Below are positions 53,863-64,000 of a stretch of DNA of 64,000 nt, piece after piece (within the stretch, counting starts at the first letter, position 1; every line of letters begins with the position of its first letter). The position numbers and the translations under genes are program-made. This stretch comes from Pseudomonadota bacterium. GTDB taxonomy: Bacteria > Pseudomonadota > Alphaproteobacteria > Rhodospirillales > Magnetospirillaceae. Location of the stretch: NCBI GenBank assembly GCA_021781575.1, contig JAJXWP010000006.1, positions 62,001 through 126,000 on the forward strand, written 5' to 3'. The notes under the pieces are model-generated. The model had not been told where the DNA came from, did not search any database, and was given only the letters and a program-made list of their open reading frames with translations.

Positions 53863-55256
53863 GCGCTGGTGTTTCCCACCATGTCGTTCGGACGCACCCA
53901 CCGGCCGAACTGTTCCTCGTCGACCCAGCCCGAAGCTATCGCCGCTTCGCGCAGGCTCGATCCTTCGGCGTGGGCCTTGCGGGCGATAGCCGCCGCCTTG
54001 TCGTAGCCGATATGGGGGGCTAGCGCGGTGACCAGCATCAGCGAGCCTTCCACCATCCGGGCGATGCGCTGCTGCTCGGCGCCGATGCCCTGGACGCAGT
54101 TGGCGGCGAAGCTGTCGCAGGAATCGGCGAGCAGCCGCACCGACTGCAGGAACGACGCGATGATCACCGGCTTGCACGCATTGAGCTCCAGCTGTCCGCC
54201 GGCCCCGGCCACCGTTACCGTGACATGGTTTCCCATCACCCGCGCACAGACCATGATCAGTGCCTCGGCCTGGGTCGGGTTGACTTTGCCCGGCATGATC
54301 GATGATCCCGGCTCGTTTTCCGGCAGCCGCAGCTCACCGATGCCCGAGCGTGGGCCCGATCCGAGGAAACGGATATCGTTGGCGATCTTGGTCAGCGAGA
54401 CGGCCAAAGTGTTGAGTGCCGCCGAGGCGTCGACCAGCGCGTCATGGGCGGCGATCGCTTCGAACTTGTTGGCAGCGGGCAGGAAGGGCAGGCCGGTCAG
54501 TTCATTCAGTTCGCGGCAGAAGGCCTGATCGAAGTTCGGCGGGGCGTTGAGCCCGGTGCCCACCGCCGTGCCCCCCTGAGCCAGGCGATAGAGGGCGGGC
54601 AGGGTCCGTTCCAGTCGTTCGATCCCCATGCCCACCTGTGCCGCCCAGGCGGAGAATTCCTGCCCGAGGGTCAACGGGACGGCGTCCTGCAGATGGGTTC
54701 GCCCGATTTTGACCAGGCCGCTGAATTCAGCCGCCTTGTCCGCCAGGGTCTTGGCCAGCAGGCGCAACGACGGCATCAGCCGGGACTGCAACTCCGTCAC
54801 CGCGGCGATGTGCATGGCGGTGGGAAAGCTGTCGTTGGAGGACTGGCTCAGGTTCACGTGATCGTTGGGATGGACGGGGGCCTTCCGGCCCAGGGGGGCG
54901 CCGAGCATTTCGTTGGCCCGGTTGGCGATTACCTCATTGGCGTTCATGTTGGTCTGGGTGCCTGAGCCGGTCTGCCATACCACCAGGGGGAAATGGGCGG
55001 CCAGGCTGCCGTCGACCACTTCTCCGGCGGCGGCGACGATGGCCTCGGCCAGATGCGGCGCCAGCAGCCCCAGGGACCGATTGGCCAGGGCCGCCGCCTT
55101 TTTCTGCAATCCGAAGGCGCGGATCAAGGGGGCGGGCATGCGTTCGCTGCCGATGCGGAAATTCTCCAGGCTGCGCTGGGTCTGGGCGCCCCAATAGCGG
55201 TCGGCGGGAACTTCCACGGTGCCCAAGGTGTCGTTTTCCAGACGATATTCGGTCAT
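53859..55256 (-). CDS. fumC: Class II fumarate hydratase FumC
   Basis: A 465-residue homotetrameric, iron-free fumarase that interconverts fumarate and malate. The family signature [13 protein letters not shown] is present, as are [13 protein letters not shown] near the N-terminus, [14 protein letters not shown] and [14 protein letters not shown]. Length is normal. It lies downstream of the iron-sulfur class I fumarase gene on the same strand, separated by 131 bp that contains a repeat element. Having both classes gives fumarase activity under oxidative or iron-poor conditions as well as anaerobically, as known for E. coli. Confidence 0.96.
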   Translation of the reverse strand: MTEYRLENDTLGTVEVPADRYWGAQTQRSLENFRIGSERMPAPLIRAFGLQKKAAALANRSLGLLAPHLAEAIVAAAGEVVDGSLAAHFPLVVWQTGSGTQTNMNANEVIANRANEMLGAPLGRKAPVHPNDHVNLSQSSNDSFPTAMHIAAVTELQSRLMPSLRLLAKTLADKAAEFSGLVKIGRTHLQDAVPLTLGQEFSAWAAQVGMGIERLERTLPALYRLAQGGTAVGTGLNAPPNFDQAFCRELNELTGLPFLPAANKFEAIAAHDALVDASAALNTLAVSLTKIANDIRFLGSGPRSGIGELRLPENEPGSSIMPGKVNPTQAEALIMVCARVMGNHVTVTVAGAGGQLELNACKPVIIASFLQSVRLLADSCDSFAANCVQGIGAEQQRIARMVEGSLMLVTALAPHIGYDKAAAIARKAHAEGSSLREAAIASGWVDEEQFGRWVRPNDMVGNTSA

Positions 55257-55314
55257 GGTCGCCTCCGTCTTGAATCTGGGGTGCGGGGGCGGTGGTGGAA
55301 AGGGGAACCTGCAC

Positions 55315-55378
55315 CACGGAGTTCACGGAGATCACGGAGAAAAAAACCGATGTCTCCGTGCACTCCGTGTCCTCCGTG
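55315..55378. repeat. CACGGAG/CTCCGTG inverted repeat element
   Basis: Three CACGGAG units spaced every 9 bases (55315, 55324, 55333) face three CTCCGTG units with the same 9-base period (55354, 55363, 55372), with an A-rich centre. It can fold as a long hairpin and sits between fumA and fumC. Elements of this general look are dispersed in many bacterial genomes; a related ACGGAT element is at 942-1062. Confidence 0.75.
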
Positions 55379-55387
55379 TTAAATAAA

Positions 55388-57010
<1,623 letters not shown>

Positions 57011-57088
57011 GGTGGGCCCCGTCTGGTTAACGGATTGGTTGCCTTCTCGCGGGAATGTCGCCGGAGAGGCGGACGGGGCCTAAGGAAG

Positions 57089-57586
57089 CTATTTTTTGCG
57101 GAAGGCGTCAAGCGTGATGACCTGGGCGCCAGCCTCTCCCGCTTCCGTCGGGGGCTCGGCGGCGCCGGCGGCGTCCGCTTTCCCGGTCGATTGGCTCTCC
57201 CCGGGGCCGCCGGGCAATTCCACTTCGATGCTGGTGTCGGCCTGGAATTGCAGGCCGAATTTGGCCGAGGGATCGGCGAAGGCGGTCACCGCGGCGAAAG
57301 GAATATGCAGCCTTTGGTTCATCCGATTGAACGACAGCGTGACCTCGAACCAGTCGGGGGTCACTTCCAGGCCCCAATATTGATGTTGGAGCACGATGGT
57401 CATTTCATCGGGGTAACGGGCCCGAATGGAATCGGCGACATCGACCCCCGGATGCCGCGTACGGAAGGTGATGTAAAAATGGTGATCACCCGGCAGCCCT
57501 TCGAGGCTGGCGTTCAGCGCCTCCCGCAGCACGCCGCGTAGGGCGTCTTCCACCATCTTGTCGTAACGCAACACCATTTTCGACAT
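57089..57586 (-). CDS. sspB: SspB-family ClpXP adaptor
   Basis: A 165-residue protein of the alphaproteobacterial SspB type. The fold region includes LRYDKMVEDALRGVLREAL, DHHFYITFRTRHPGV and PDEMTIVLQHQYWGLEV, followed by an acidic Gly/Ala/Pro linker and a C-terminal VITLDAFRKK peptide that fits the ClpX-binding tail. SspB delivers ssrA-tagged proteins to ClpXP. It lies next to the tmRNA gene on the same strand, so the tag RNA and the tag adaptor are encoded side by side. Confidence 0.92.
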   Translation of the reverse strand: MSKMVLRYDKMVEDALRGVLREALNASLEGLPGDHHFYITFRTRHPGVDVADSIRARYPDEMTIVLQHQYWGLEVTPDWFEVTLSFNRMNQRLHIPFAAVTAFADPSAKFGLQFQADTSIEVELPGGPGESQSTGKADAAGAAEPPTEAGEAGAQVITLDAFRKK

Positions 57587-57619
57587 TTGTCCGGCGGCCC
57601 TTCTTGCATCCGGTGAGGG

Positions 57620-57900
57620 AAGTGGGGGGCTTTCTGTTGCCCGGCGCCCCCCGGACCGCGCTTACCTAATTAGGCAGCGAGAGCAACGAAGTTATCGTTG
57701 GCACTTGTGAGTTTGGTCCGGTAACGGCGGTACCATGCCGAGCACAAGCCATACCTTTACCACGCGCGTCGATCCTATTTCGCCCCCTTCGAGTTCGCCG
57801 CCCATCCGAGCGCGGCTTTGAATGGTGGAGGCGCCGGGTACCGCCCCCGGGTCCGCAACGCTTATTCCGTATGGTGTTTAGCGCCATAGCCGGTGTCCCG
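57620..57900 (-). ncRNA. ssrA: Transfer-messenger RNA, circularly permuted two-piece type
   Basis: The minus strand encodes a permuted tmRNA; outer limits are approximate. First comes the acceptor piece, ending in a T-arm-like GGCGGTACCCGGCGCC and CCACCA, with the CCA end at 57823. After a short intervening segment, the coding piece begins near 57787 with GGGGGCGAAATAGGATCGAC, the usual tmRNA 5' block. The tag frame at 57702-57670 reads ANDNFVALAA and stops at TAA. A hairpin with 7-bp arms (57624-57652) closes the 3' end. This order, acceptor piece before coding piece, is the alphaproteobacterial arrangement. tmRNA rescues stalled ribosomes and tags the product for ClpXP. Confidence 0.93.
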
Positions 57901-58004
57901 GCACAATCAATATAGAGCGGCGGCACCGATTGCGCCAGAGCGGCGGCGGCGACAGCGTCGGAAATCCGCGATAGGATGCCGCTTGCCACAGACAGAGGAA
58001 GACA

Positions 58005-58799
58005 GTGAAGCAGTATCTCGACCTGATGCGCCATGTGCGGCAACACGGCGTCTTCAAGCCGGACCGTACCGGTACCGGCACCTATAGCGTCTTCGGCTGG
58101 CAAATGCGCTTCGACCTGGCCGATGGCTTCCCCGTGGTCACCACCAAGAAACTGCACCTGCGCTCGATCATTCACGAGCTTCTGTGGTTCCTCAAGGGCG
58201 AGACCAATATCCGCTACCTGAAGGAGAACAATGTCTCGATCTGGGACGAGTGGGCGGATCAGGAGGGCGAGCTTGGCCCGGTTTACGGCTATCAATGGCG
58301 GTCCTGGCCGGCGCCCGACGGCCGGCGTATCGACCAGATCGCTGAATTGGTGGCGCAGATTCGTGACAATCCGGATTCCCGCCGGCTGATCGTCTCCGCC
58401 TGGAACCCCGCCGATATCGGGCGGATGGCCTTGCCGCCCTGTCACTGCCTGTTCCAATTCTACGTCGCCGAGGGGCGGCTGTCCTGCCAGCTGTACCAGC
58501 GCTCGGCCGACATATTCCTCGGCGTACCGTTCAACATCGCCTCCTATGCCCTGTTGACCGTGATGATGGCCCAAATCGCCGGTCTGGTCCCCGGTGAGTT
58601 CATCCATACCTTCGGCGACGCCCATCTCTACGCCAATCACCTGGAGCAGGCCGATCTGCAACTGGCGCGGCAGCCCCGGGGCTTGCCGGTGATGCGGTTG
58701 AACCCGGACGTCACCGACCTGTTCGCCTTCCGCTACGAGGATTTCACCCTCCAAGGCTACGAACCGCATCCGCATATCGCCGCGCCGGTGGCGGTATGA
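58005..58799 (+). CDS. thyA: Thymidylate synthase ThyA
   Basis: A 264-residue folate-dependent thymidylate synthase, methylating dUMP to dTMP. It starts at a GTG behind an AGAGGAAG site. Marks are [23 protein letters not shown], the [21 protein letters not shown] block with the catalytic cysteine, and HIYANHLEQ-type [18 protein letters not shown] near the C-terminus. Length matches the short E. coli form. It overlaps folA by 4 bp, which pairs the enzyme that oxidises the folate with the one that reduces it again. Confidence 0.97.
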   Translation: MKQYLDLMRHVRQHGVFKPDRTGTGTYSVFGWQMRFDLADGFPVVTTKKLHLRSIIHELLWFLKGETNIRYLKENNVSIWDEWADQEGELGPVYGYQWRSWPAPDGRRIDQIAELVAQIRDNPDSRRLIVSAWNPADIGRMALPPCHCLFQFYVAEGRLSCQLYQRSADIFLGVPFNIASYALLTVMMAQIAGLVPGEFIHTFGDAHLYANHLEQADLQLARQPRGLPVMRLNPDVTDLFAFRYEDFTLQGYEPHPHIAAPVAV

Positions 58800-59278
58800 C
58801 GCTGGCTCTCATCGTCGCCGTCGCCGAGAACGGGGTGATCGGCCGGGGCAACCGGCTACCGTGGCATCTGCCCGAAGATCTCCGCTATTTCAAGCGGGTG
58901 ACCATGGGCAAACCGGTGGTGATGGGGCGCAAGACCTACCAGTCCATCGGCCGGCCCTTGCCCGGCAGGCCCAATATCGTGGTGACGCGGGATGCCGGTT
59001 TCGCTGCCGAGGGGGTTCATCTGGCCGGCTCCCTCGACCAGGCCCTGGATCTGGCGCGAAGCCTGGCCTCAGGCGGCGAAGTGATGGTGATCGGCGGGGC
59101 CGAGTTGTTCAACGCGGTCCTGCCGTCGGCCGATCGCCTCTATCTGACCGAAGTGCACCGGGCCTATGAAGGCGACGTGTTCTTCCCCCAACTCGATCCG
59201 GCCGTATGGCGAGAGGCAAGCCGCGAGGATCACCCCGGCGATCCGAGCTACAGCTTCGTTGTGTTGGAAAAGGGTTGA
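58796..59278 (+). CDS. folA: Dihydrofolate reductase FolA
   Basis: A 160-residue NADPH-dependent dihydrofolate reductase. The start [29 protein letters not shown] has the substrate-loop and catalytic acid region, [25 protein letters not shown] the cofactor region, and [15 protein letters not shown] the C-terminal cofactor loop. It regenerates tetrahydrofolate used by ThyA, with which it overlaps by ATGA. Length is normal. Confidence 0.97.
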   Translation: MTLALIVAVAENGVIGRGNRLPWHLPEDLRYFKRVTMGKPVVMGRKTYQSIGRPLPGRPNIVVTRDAGFAAEGVHLAGSLDQALDLARSLASGGEVMVIGGAELFNAVLPSADRLYLTEVHRAYEGDVFFPQLDPAVWREASREDHPGDPSYSFVVLEKG

Positions 59279-59399
59279 TCCGCGGATGTCCCGGCTCCGC
59301 CGAGGCGGCGGATTGGCTGCTTCGGAGTGGGGCCGGGCGTCTCGGCCGCCTTCCGGCAAAGCCGGAGCCTGAGCAATTCCGCCGCATTGCGGCGGAGGC

Positions 59400-59429
59400 G
59401 GGCGGGAGAGCCCGCCCCACTCAATTTTT
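59400..59429 (+). terminator. Probable terminator after folA
   Basis: GGCGGG-AGAG-CCCGCC (extended by one more G-C pair) is followed after a few bases by TCAATTTTT. It lies about 120 bp after the folA stop, between convergent folA and the Mrp gene. Confidence 0.6.
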
Positions 59430-59455
59430 CAAGAATGCTCTCCCGCCCACGATAA

Positions 59456-60592
59456 TTACTGCATGACGATTTTGGGCGCCTTTTTCGCACCCTTCAGGGT
59501 CAGCACCTTGTCCCATACCTTGACGGCGATCGCCTTGTAGGCCTGGGACAGCGGGCTGTCCGGCTGGGTGGCGACGATCGGGCGGCCTTCGTCCGAGGTG
59601 GCGCGGATGTCAATGTCGAGCGGCAATTCGCCGAGGAAGTCGGCGGACAGCTTGGCCGCTTCCTGCTGGGCGCCACCATGGCCGAAAATATGGGCCTCAT
59701 GCCCGCAATTGGGGCAGTGGTAATAGCTCATATTCTCGATGATGCCGAGGACCGGAACGTTGACCTGGCGGAACATGTTGAGGCCCTTGCGGGCGTCGAG
59801 CAGCGCGATGTCCTGCGGCGTCGAGACGATGACGGCACCGGCCAGGGGCACCCGCTGGGTCATGGTCAGCTGGGTGTCGCCGGTGCCCGGCGGCATGTCG
59901 ATGATCAGCACGTCGAGCGCACCCCAGTTGACGTCGCGAAGCAGCTGTTCGAGGGCGCCCATGACCATCGGGCCGCGCCACACCAGCGGGGCGTCTTCGG
60001 GGACCAGGAAGCCGATGGACATGACCTTGAGGCCGAAGGCCTCGATCGGTTCCATCTTCTTGCCGTCGCCCGAGGTCGGCTGCACACCCGAGACGCCCAG
60101 CATGCGCGGCTGCGACGGGCCGAACACGTCGGCGTCGAACATGCCGACCGAAAGCCCCAGGCTTTTCAGCGCCAGCGCCAGGTTGACCGCCGTCGTCGAC
60201 TTGCCGACGCCGCCCTTGCCCGATGCCACCGCGATGATCGCCTTCACTTCGGGCAGCAGCGGTTCCTCCTGCCCATGGCCATGACCATGCCCATGCCCGT
60301 GACCATGACCGCCGTGGCCCTGCGGGGCCGGCTGGGGAGCCTGTCGCTCGGCGGTAAGCACGGCAGACACCGTCAGTACTCCCGGGATGTCGTGGATCAC
60401 CTGTTCGGCCACCTTGCGCATGGGTTCCAGGTGCGGGCCGCGCTGGGGATCCACCTCGATGGCGAAAGCCACGTGCCCGTTCTTGACAACCACGCCGGAA
60501 ACCATGCCGAGGCTCACGATGTCCTTCCCGCGGTCGGGATCGACGACTTGTTCCAGCGCGTGAAGGATGGTCTTTTCAGTGACCTCTGCCAT
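59456..60592 (-). CDS. Mrp/ApbC-family iron-sulfur cluster carrier ATPase
   Basis: A 378-residue P-loop ATPase. Residues 1-95 form a MIP18-like domain (TILHALEQVVDPDRGKDIVSLGMV). A histidine-glycine linker of about 18 residues with alternating HG follows near 105. The Mrp domain has the deviant Walker A SGKGGVGKSTTAVNLALAL, DADVFGPSQPRMLG and IIDMPPGTGDTQLT, and the cluster-binding CPNC pair near the C-terminus. Such proteins carry and insert Fe-S clusters. The start MAEVTEK was chosen over a 55-codon extension. Many c-type and Fe-S proteins in the window would need such maturation, but a specific link is not shown. Confidence 0.92.
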   Translation of the reverse strand: MAEVTEKTILHALEQVVDPDRGKDIVSLGMVSGVVVKNGHVAFAIEVDPQRGPHLEPMRKVAEQVIHDIPGVLTVSAVLTAERQAPQPAPQGHGGHGHGHGHGHGHGQEEPLLPEVKAIIAVASGKGGVGKSTTAVNLALALKSLGLSVGMFDADVFGPSQPRMLGVSGVQPTSGDGKKMEPIEAFGLKVMSIGFLVPEDAPLVWRGPMVMGALEQLLRDVNWGALDVLIIDMPPGTGDTQLTMTQRVPLAGAVIVSTPQDIALLDARKGLNMFRQVNVPVLGIIENMSYYHCPNCGHEAHIFGHGGAQQEAAKLSADFLGELPLDIDIRATSDEGRPIVATQPDSPLSQAYKAIAVKVWDKVLTLKGAKKAPKIVMQ

Positions 60593-60786
60593 TCTTGAAT
60601 TCTCCGTCGGTTGCCCTATATCCACAAAACTTTTGTATAAAGCTCCTGCGCGCGCTGTGCCGTTGGGCGGCGTGCGTTGCACCTTGGGGCCGTCTGTCAT
60701 ATAAGGCGCAATACCTCTGTTGCAAAGTTCGGGCGCGCAGGAGGGCGGCGATACCATGCCGCGCTACATTACAGGGATGTAAAATC

Positions 60787-61923
60787 ATGGCATGGAATGC
60801 GCAGGGTGGAGGTGGCGGCCCATGGGGCAGCGGCCAGGGGCCTTGGGGGCGTGGCCCCAGCGGCGGCGGCAATCCGCCCGATCTCGAAGAACTTCTGCGC
60901 AAGAGCCAAGAGAAATTCCGCCAATACATGCCGGGCGGCGTCGGCGGCGGGCGCGGCATCGCCCTGGTGGTGCTGGCCGGGCTGGTGCTGTGGGGGCTGA
61001 CCGGGTTCTACAAGGTCAACCCGGACGAACTTGGTGTGGTCTTGCGCTTCGGTCGCTTCGTCGGCTTTACCCAGCCCGGTCTCAACTACCATTTGCCAAG
61101 CCCGATCGAGACGGTGCTGACGCCGGCCGTGACGCGGATCAACCGGATCGAGCTGGGCTACCGTTCGGCCGGTGAGGACCGTCGCATCGCCGCCCGCAGC
61201 GACACGGCCGACGAAAGCCTGATGCTGACCGGTGATGAAAACATTGTCGACATCAACTTCTCGGTGTTCTGGAAGATCGGCGACAAACCGGATGATGCCG
61301 AGAAATACCTGTTCAACATTCGCGACCCGGAAGGCACGGTCAAGATGGTGGCGGAATCGGCGATGCGCGAGATCATTGGCCAGCTGCCCATCCGCGCGCC
61401 GCTGTTCGAGAACCGCCAGGCCATCGGCGATCGTACGCGGGCTCGCATGCAAGAGTTGCTGGACGCCTATGGATCAGGCATCCAGGTGACTCAGGTGCAA
61501 TTGCTCAAGGCCGATCCGCCGGCCGAGGTGATCGACGCCTTCAACGACGTTCAACGGGCCAAAGCCGATCAGGAGCGCCTGCGCAACGAGGCCGAAGCCT
61601 ACCGCAATGACATCATTCCGCGCGCCCGCGGCGAGGCCGAACGGATCGTCCAGGAAGCGCAGGCCTACAGGGAGCAGGTCATCGATCTGGCCGAGGGCGA
61701 GGCCAAGCGCTTCACCTCGGTGTATCAGGCATACAAGCTGGCGCCTGATGTGACGGCGCGGCGCATGTACATCGAGACCGTCGAGGACGTGCTGAAGAGC
61801 TCGCAGAAAGTGATCGTCGACCCGTCGGTCAAAGGCATCGTGCCCTATCTTCCGTTGCCCGAGCCGGGCAAGCCGAAACATACCGCGGCGCCGCAGCCCG
61901 CCAGCCAGGGAGGCAGCCGATGA
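60787..61923 (+). CDS. hflK: HflK, FtsH-regulating SPFH protein
   Basis: A 378-residue membrane protein. The Gly/Pro/Trp-rich cytoplasmic N-terminus (MAWNAQGGGGGPWGSGQGP) is typical of HflK. One helix (about 58-78) is followed by the SPFH domain (FYKVNPDELGVVLRFGRFV, PGLNYHLPSPIE) and a long coiled-coil region with RAKADQERLRNEAEAYRND. HflK and HflC form a large periplasmic assembly around FtsH that modulates its proteolysis. It overlaps hflC by 4 bp (ATGA). Confidence 0.95.
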   Translation: MAWNAQGGGGGPWGSGQGPWGRGPSGGGNPPDLEELLRKSQEKFRQYMPGGVGGGRGIALVVLAGLVLWGLTGFYKVNPDELGVVLRFGRFVGFTQPGLNYHLPSPIETVLTPAVTRINRIELGYRSAGEDRRIAARSDTADESLMLTGDENIVDINFSVFWKIGDKPDDAEKYLFNIRDPEGTVKMVAESAMREIIGQLPIRAPLFENRQAIGDRTRARMQELLDAYGSGIQVTQVQLLKADPPAEVIDAFNDVQRAKADQERLRNEAEAYRNDIIPRARGEAERIVQEAQAYREQVIDLAEGEAKRFTSVYQAYKLAPDVTARRMYIETVEDVLKSSQKVIVDPSVKGIVPYLPLPEPGKPKHTAAPQPASQGGSR

Positions 61924-62801
61924 AGCGCGTCAGTCTTGCCGGCGCCGGCATCGGCGCCCTGGTGCTTCTCGTCCTGCTGTCCTCCTCCTTCTACATCGTC
62001 CGGCAGGGCGAACAGGCGTTGGTGTTGCGCTTCGGCGCCGTCGCCTATCCCGACGCGCCGGTCAAAGGGCCGGGGCTGCACGTCAAGAAGCCATTCATCG
62101 AGGATGTTGTGCGTTACGACGCCCGCCTCCTCGCCCTCGATCCGCCCGCCGAAGAGATGATCCTGGCCGACCAGAAGCGTGTCCTGGTCGATACCTATAC
62201 GCGGTTCCGTATCGCCAACCCGTTGCTGTTCTTCCAGGCTGTCCGCACCGAGGATGGGGCGCGGCCGCGACTGCGCGAGATCGTCAACAACTCGGTGCGC
62301 CGCGTGCTGGGCAACGTCATGCTGCCCAGCCTGCTTTCGGCCGAGCGCGAGCAGATCATGCACGAGATCCAGCAGCAGGTCAGTCAGGCGGCCAAATCGC
62401 TGGGCGTGGCCGTGGTCGACGTGCGAATCCGCCGGGCCGATCTGCCGCCCGAAACCAGCCAGGCGATCTATCGGCGCATGGAGTCGGAACGCCAGCGCGA
62501 GGCGGCGGAGGCCCGTGCCCAGGGCGCCGAGCGGGCGCAGCAGATCCGCGCCGGAGCCGAGCGCGAACGGACCATCATTCTGGCGGAGGCGCAGCGCCAG
62601 GCGCAGATTCTGCGGGGCGAGGGCGACAGCCAGGCCAATCGGGTCTATGCCGAGGCCTATTCCGCCGACCCGCAATTTTTCGCCTTTTATCGCTCGCTGA
62701 ACGCTTATCGCCAGTCCCTGGGAGACAGCAATACCACCTATGTGCTGAGTCCGGATTCGGATTTCTTCCGTTTCTTCGCCAATGCTCCAGGGCATCATTG
62801 A
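61920..62801 (+). CDS. hflC: HflC, FtsH-regulating SPFH protein
   Basis: A 293-residue partner of HflK. One N-terminal helix (about 7-26) precedes the SPFH domain (YIVRQGEQALVLRFGAV, KGPGLHVKKPFIEDVVRYD), then a helical region rich in Arg, Glu and Ala (MESERQREAAEARAQGAERAQQIRAG begins near 190) and a terminal SPDSDFFRFF motif common in HflC. It is co-translated with hflK and followed by degP, the standard alphaproteobacterial order. Confidence 0.95.
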   Translation: MKRVSLAGAGIGALVLLVLLSSSFYIVRQGEQALVLRFGAVAYPDAPVKGPGLHVKKPFIEDVVRYDARLLALDPPAEEMILADQKRVLVDTYTRFRIANPLLFFQAVRTEDGARPRLREIVNNSVRRVLGNVMLPSLLSAEREQIMHEIQQQVSQAAKSLGVAVVDVRIRRADLPPETSQAIYRRMESERQREAAEARAQGAERAQQIRAGAERERTIILAEAQRQAQILRGEGDSQANRVYAEAYSADPQFFAFYRSLNAYRQSLGDSNTTYVLSPDSDFFRFFANAPGHH

Positions 62802-62902
62802 GGCTGGACCGCCCTTTGCCGCGGCTTTTCTTGACCGCGTCGGGCGGCAAAACTAAATCGTAGTGACCTGCCGTGTTTCTTTGCCCTGAAGGAGGCAATT
62901 CG

Positions 62903-64000
62903 GTGATCATCAGAAGACCTGCCCGTGCACAGGCGCGCCTCGCCACGGGTTCGAACACTCTGTCGCTGCAGTGGCTGCTAGCCGGACTGGTGGCCGTAGC
63001 GGTGATGGCGATGGCCATGACGGCGCGAGCCGCGCCGGTGCCGGACAGTTTCGCCGATCTTGCCGAGCGCCTTCTTCCCGCCGTGGTCAATATTTCGACC
63101 ACCCAAACCCTGAAGAACCCTGAACATCTGCCCGATATGCCGCAATTCCCGCCGGGCTCGCCGTTCGAGGAATTCTTCAAGGATTTCATGGAGAAGCATG
63201 GCACTCCGGATGCGGCGCCACGCCGCGCCACCGCCTTGGGTTCGGGCTTTATCATCGACCCCTCCGGGCTGGTGGTGACCAACAATCACGTGATCGCCGA
63301 CGCCGACCAGATCACCGTCGTGCTGCATGACGGGCAGGCTTTCAAGGCCACGATCGTCGGGCGCGACGCCAAGGGCGACTTGGCCCTGCTCCGGATCAAG
63401 GCGCCGAACAAGCTGCCCTATGTCAGCTTCGGCAATTCCGACGCCATGCGGGTGGGCGACTGGGTGATCGCCATCGGCAACCCGTACGGGCTGGGCGGGA
63501 CGGTGACCGCCGGCATCGTGTCGGCCCGCTCGCGCGATATTTCGGCCGGGCCCTACGACGACTTCCTGCAGACCGACGCCGCCATCAACAAGGGCAACTC
63601 CGGTGGCCCGCTGTTCAACATGAAGGGCGAGGTGATCGGCATCAACACCGCGATCTTCTCGCAGACCGGCGGTTCCATCGGAATCGGCTTTTCCATCCCA
63701 TCGAACATGGCCAAGCCGATCATCGTCGACCTGCAGAAATTCGGCAAGACGCGGCGCGGCTGGCTCGGCGTGCGCATCCAGACGGTGACCGACGAAATCG
63801 CCGAAAACCTCGGGCTGAAGGACCAGCACGGGGCATTGGTGGCCAGTGTCAGTCCCGGCGGACCGGCAGCCAAGGCCGGACTGAAGTCGGGCGACGTGAT
63901 CACCCGTTTCGACGGCAAGGACGTGGTCGACATGCGCCATTTGCCGCGCATGGTGGCCGAAACGCCGATCAACAAAGAGGTCGATGTTACCTTCTGGCGC
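62903..64000 (+). CDS. degP: DegP/HtrA serine protease (Do family), 5' part
   Basis: The first 366 codons of a periplasmic serine endoprotease; the gene runs off the window. It starts at GTG behind a GGAGG site, with an N-terminal hydrophobic segment (about 22-42) ending in TARAAPV as signal peptide. The catalytic triad is visible: His in VVTNNHVIADADQ, Asp in DAKGDLALLRI, and Ser in AINKGNSGGPLFN. The first PDZ domain begins near residue 285 (RRGWLGVRIQ). DegP degrades misfolded envelope proteins; outer-membrane barrels such as those of the mtr modules are typical clients of the family. Confidence 0.95.
   Translation, partial: MIIRRPARAQARLATGSNTLSLQWLLAGLVAVAVMAMAMTARAAPVPDSFADLAERLLPAVVNISTTQTLKNPEHLPDMPQFPPGSPFEEFFKDFMEKHGTPDAAPRRATALGSGFIIDPSGLVVTNNHVIADADQITVVLHDGQAFKATIVGRDAKGDLALLRIKAPNKLPYVSFGNSDAMRVGDWVIAIGNPYGLGGTVTAGIVSARSRDISAGPYDDFLQTDAAINKGNSGGPLFNMKGEVIGINTAIFSQTGGSIGIGFSIPSNMAKPIIVDLQKFGKTRRGWLGVRIQTVTDEIAENLGLKDQHGALVASVSPGGPAAKAGLKSGDVITRFDGKDVVDMRHLPRMVAETPINKEVDVTFWR

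Noticed and set aside
57893-58087. Short + strand frame before thyA
   Set aside because: It overlaps the thyA start out of frame and lies in the ssrA promoter side; no support for translation.

Overview
The window is a stretch of high-GC chromosome from an alphaproteobacterium, most likely a Rhodospirillales relative (Magnetospirillum- or Telmatospirillum-like). The lineage call rests on a circularly permuted tmRNA gene with tag ANDNFVALAA, an alphaproteobacterial SspB, a COX15-type heme A synthase, an hflK-hflC-degP string and a ribbon-helix-helix gene overlapping fumC. The genus is inference; no rRNA or tRNA gene is present to test it. The window cuts the 3' end of mutL on the left and the middle of degP on the right.

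Left part (1-14123): mostly housekeeping and small accessory genes. These are mutL (partial), a monoheme cytochrome c, rsmD-rluB-peptidase C26, tadA convergent with purD, a vapBC-type toxin-antitoxin pair, xseA, a SYLF lipoprotein, a second-type FtsH protease, a divergent LysR/MFS pair and a succinate-semialdehyde dehydrogenase.

Centre (14511-36992): a large multiheme electron-transfer locus, and the main point of interest. It has two complete decaheme/beta-barrel pairs of the MtrAB/PioAB type (21322-24579 and 33198-36540). It also has three different candidate inner-membrane quinone interfaces: a DsrM-DsrJ fusion with DsrO- and DsrP-like partners but no DsrK (14511-17647), a seven-heme cytochrome c plus cytochrome b pair resembling Geobacter CbcAB (17729-19389), and a NapC/NirT-type tetraheme protein with an ethylbenzene-dehydrogenase-like cytochrome (31072-32660). 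A diheme c4 cytochrome, a small proline-rich exported protein and an NrfJ-like protein sit among them. No MtrC/OmcA-type surface cytochrome or PioC HiPIP is visible. By inference, electrons pass between the quinone pool, periplasmic cytochromes and the outer-membrane conduits; the direction (Fe(II) oxidation or extracellular respiration) cannot be read from sequence. Both mtrA genes share a 14-nt element about 190-200 bp before the start codon. The two mtr modules are separated by a six-gene surface-glycan type operon (24682-30977) with overlapping start and stop codons.

Right part (36993-64000): a MocR-type regulator that lacks the PLP lysine, a PAS/EAL protein, and an unusual 1156-residue flavoprotein that joins NfnB/GltD-like and NfnA/PyrK-like modules behind an unrecognised N-terminal region. 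The rest is core metabolism and maintenance: ctaA, guaB, rsmB, a DUF1328 membrane peptide, recQ, an AsmA-family protein, RHH-fumC and fumA, sspB, ssrA, thyA-folA, an Mrp-family ATPase with a histidine-rich linker, hflKC and degP. No CRISPR array, insertion sequence, prophage or integron was seen.
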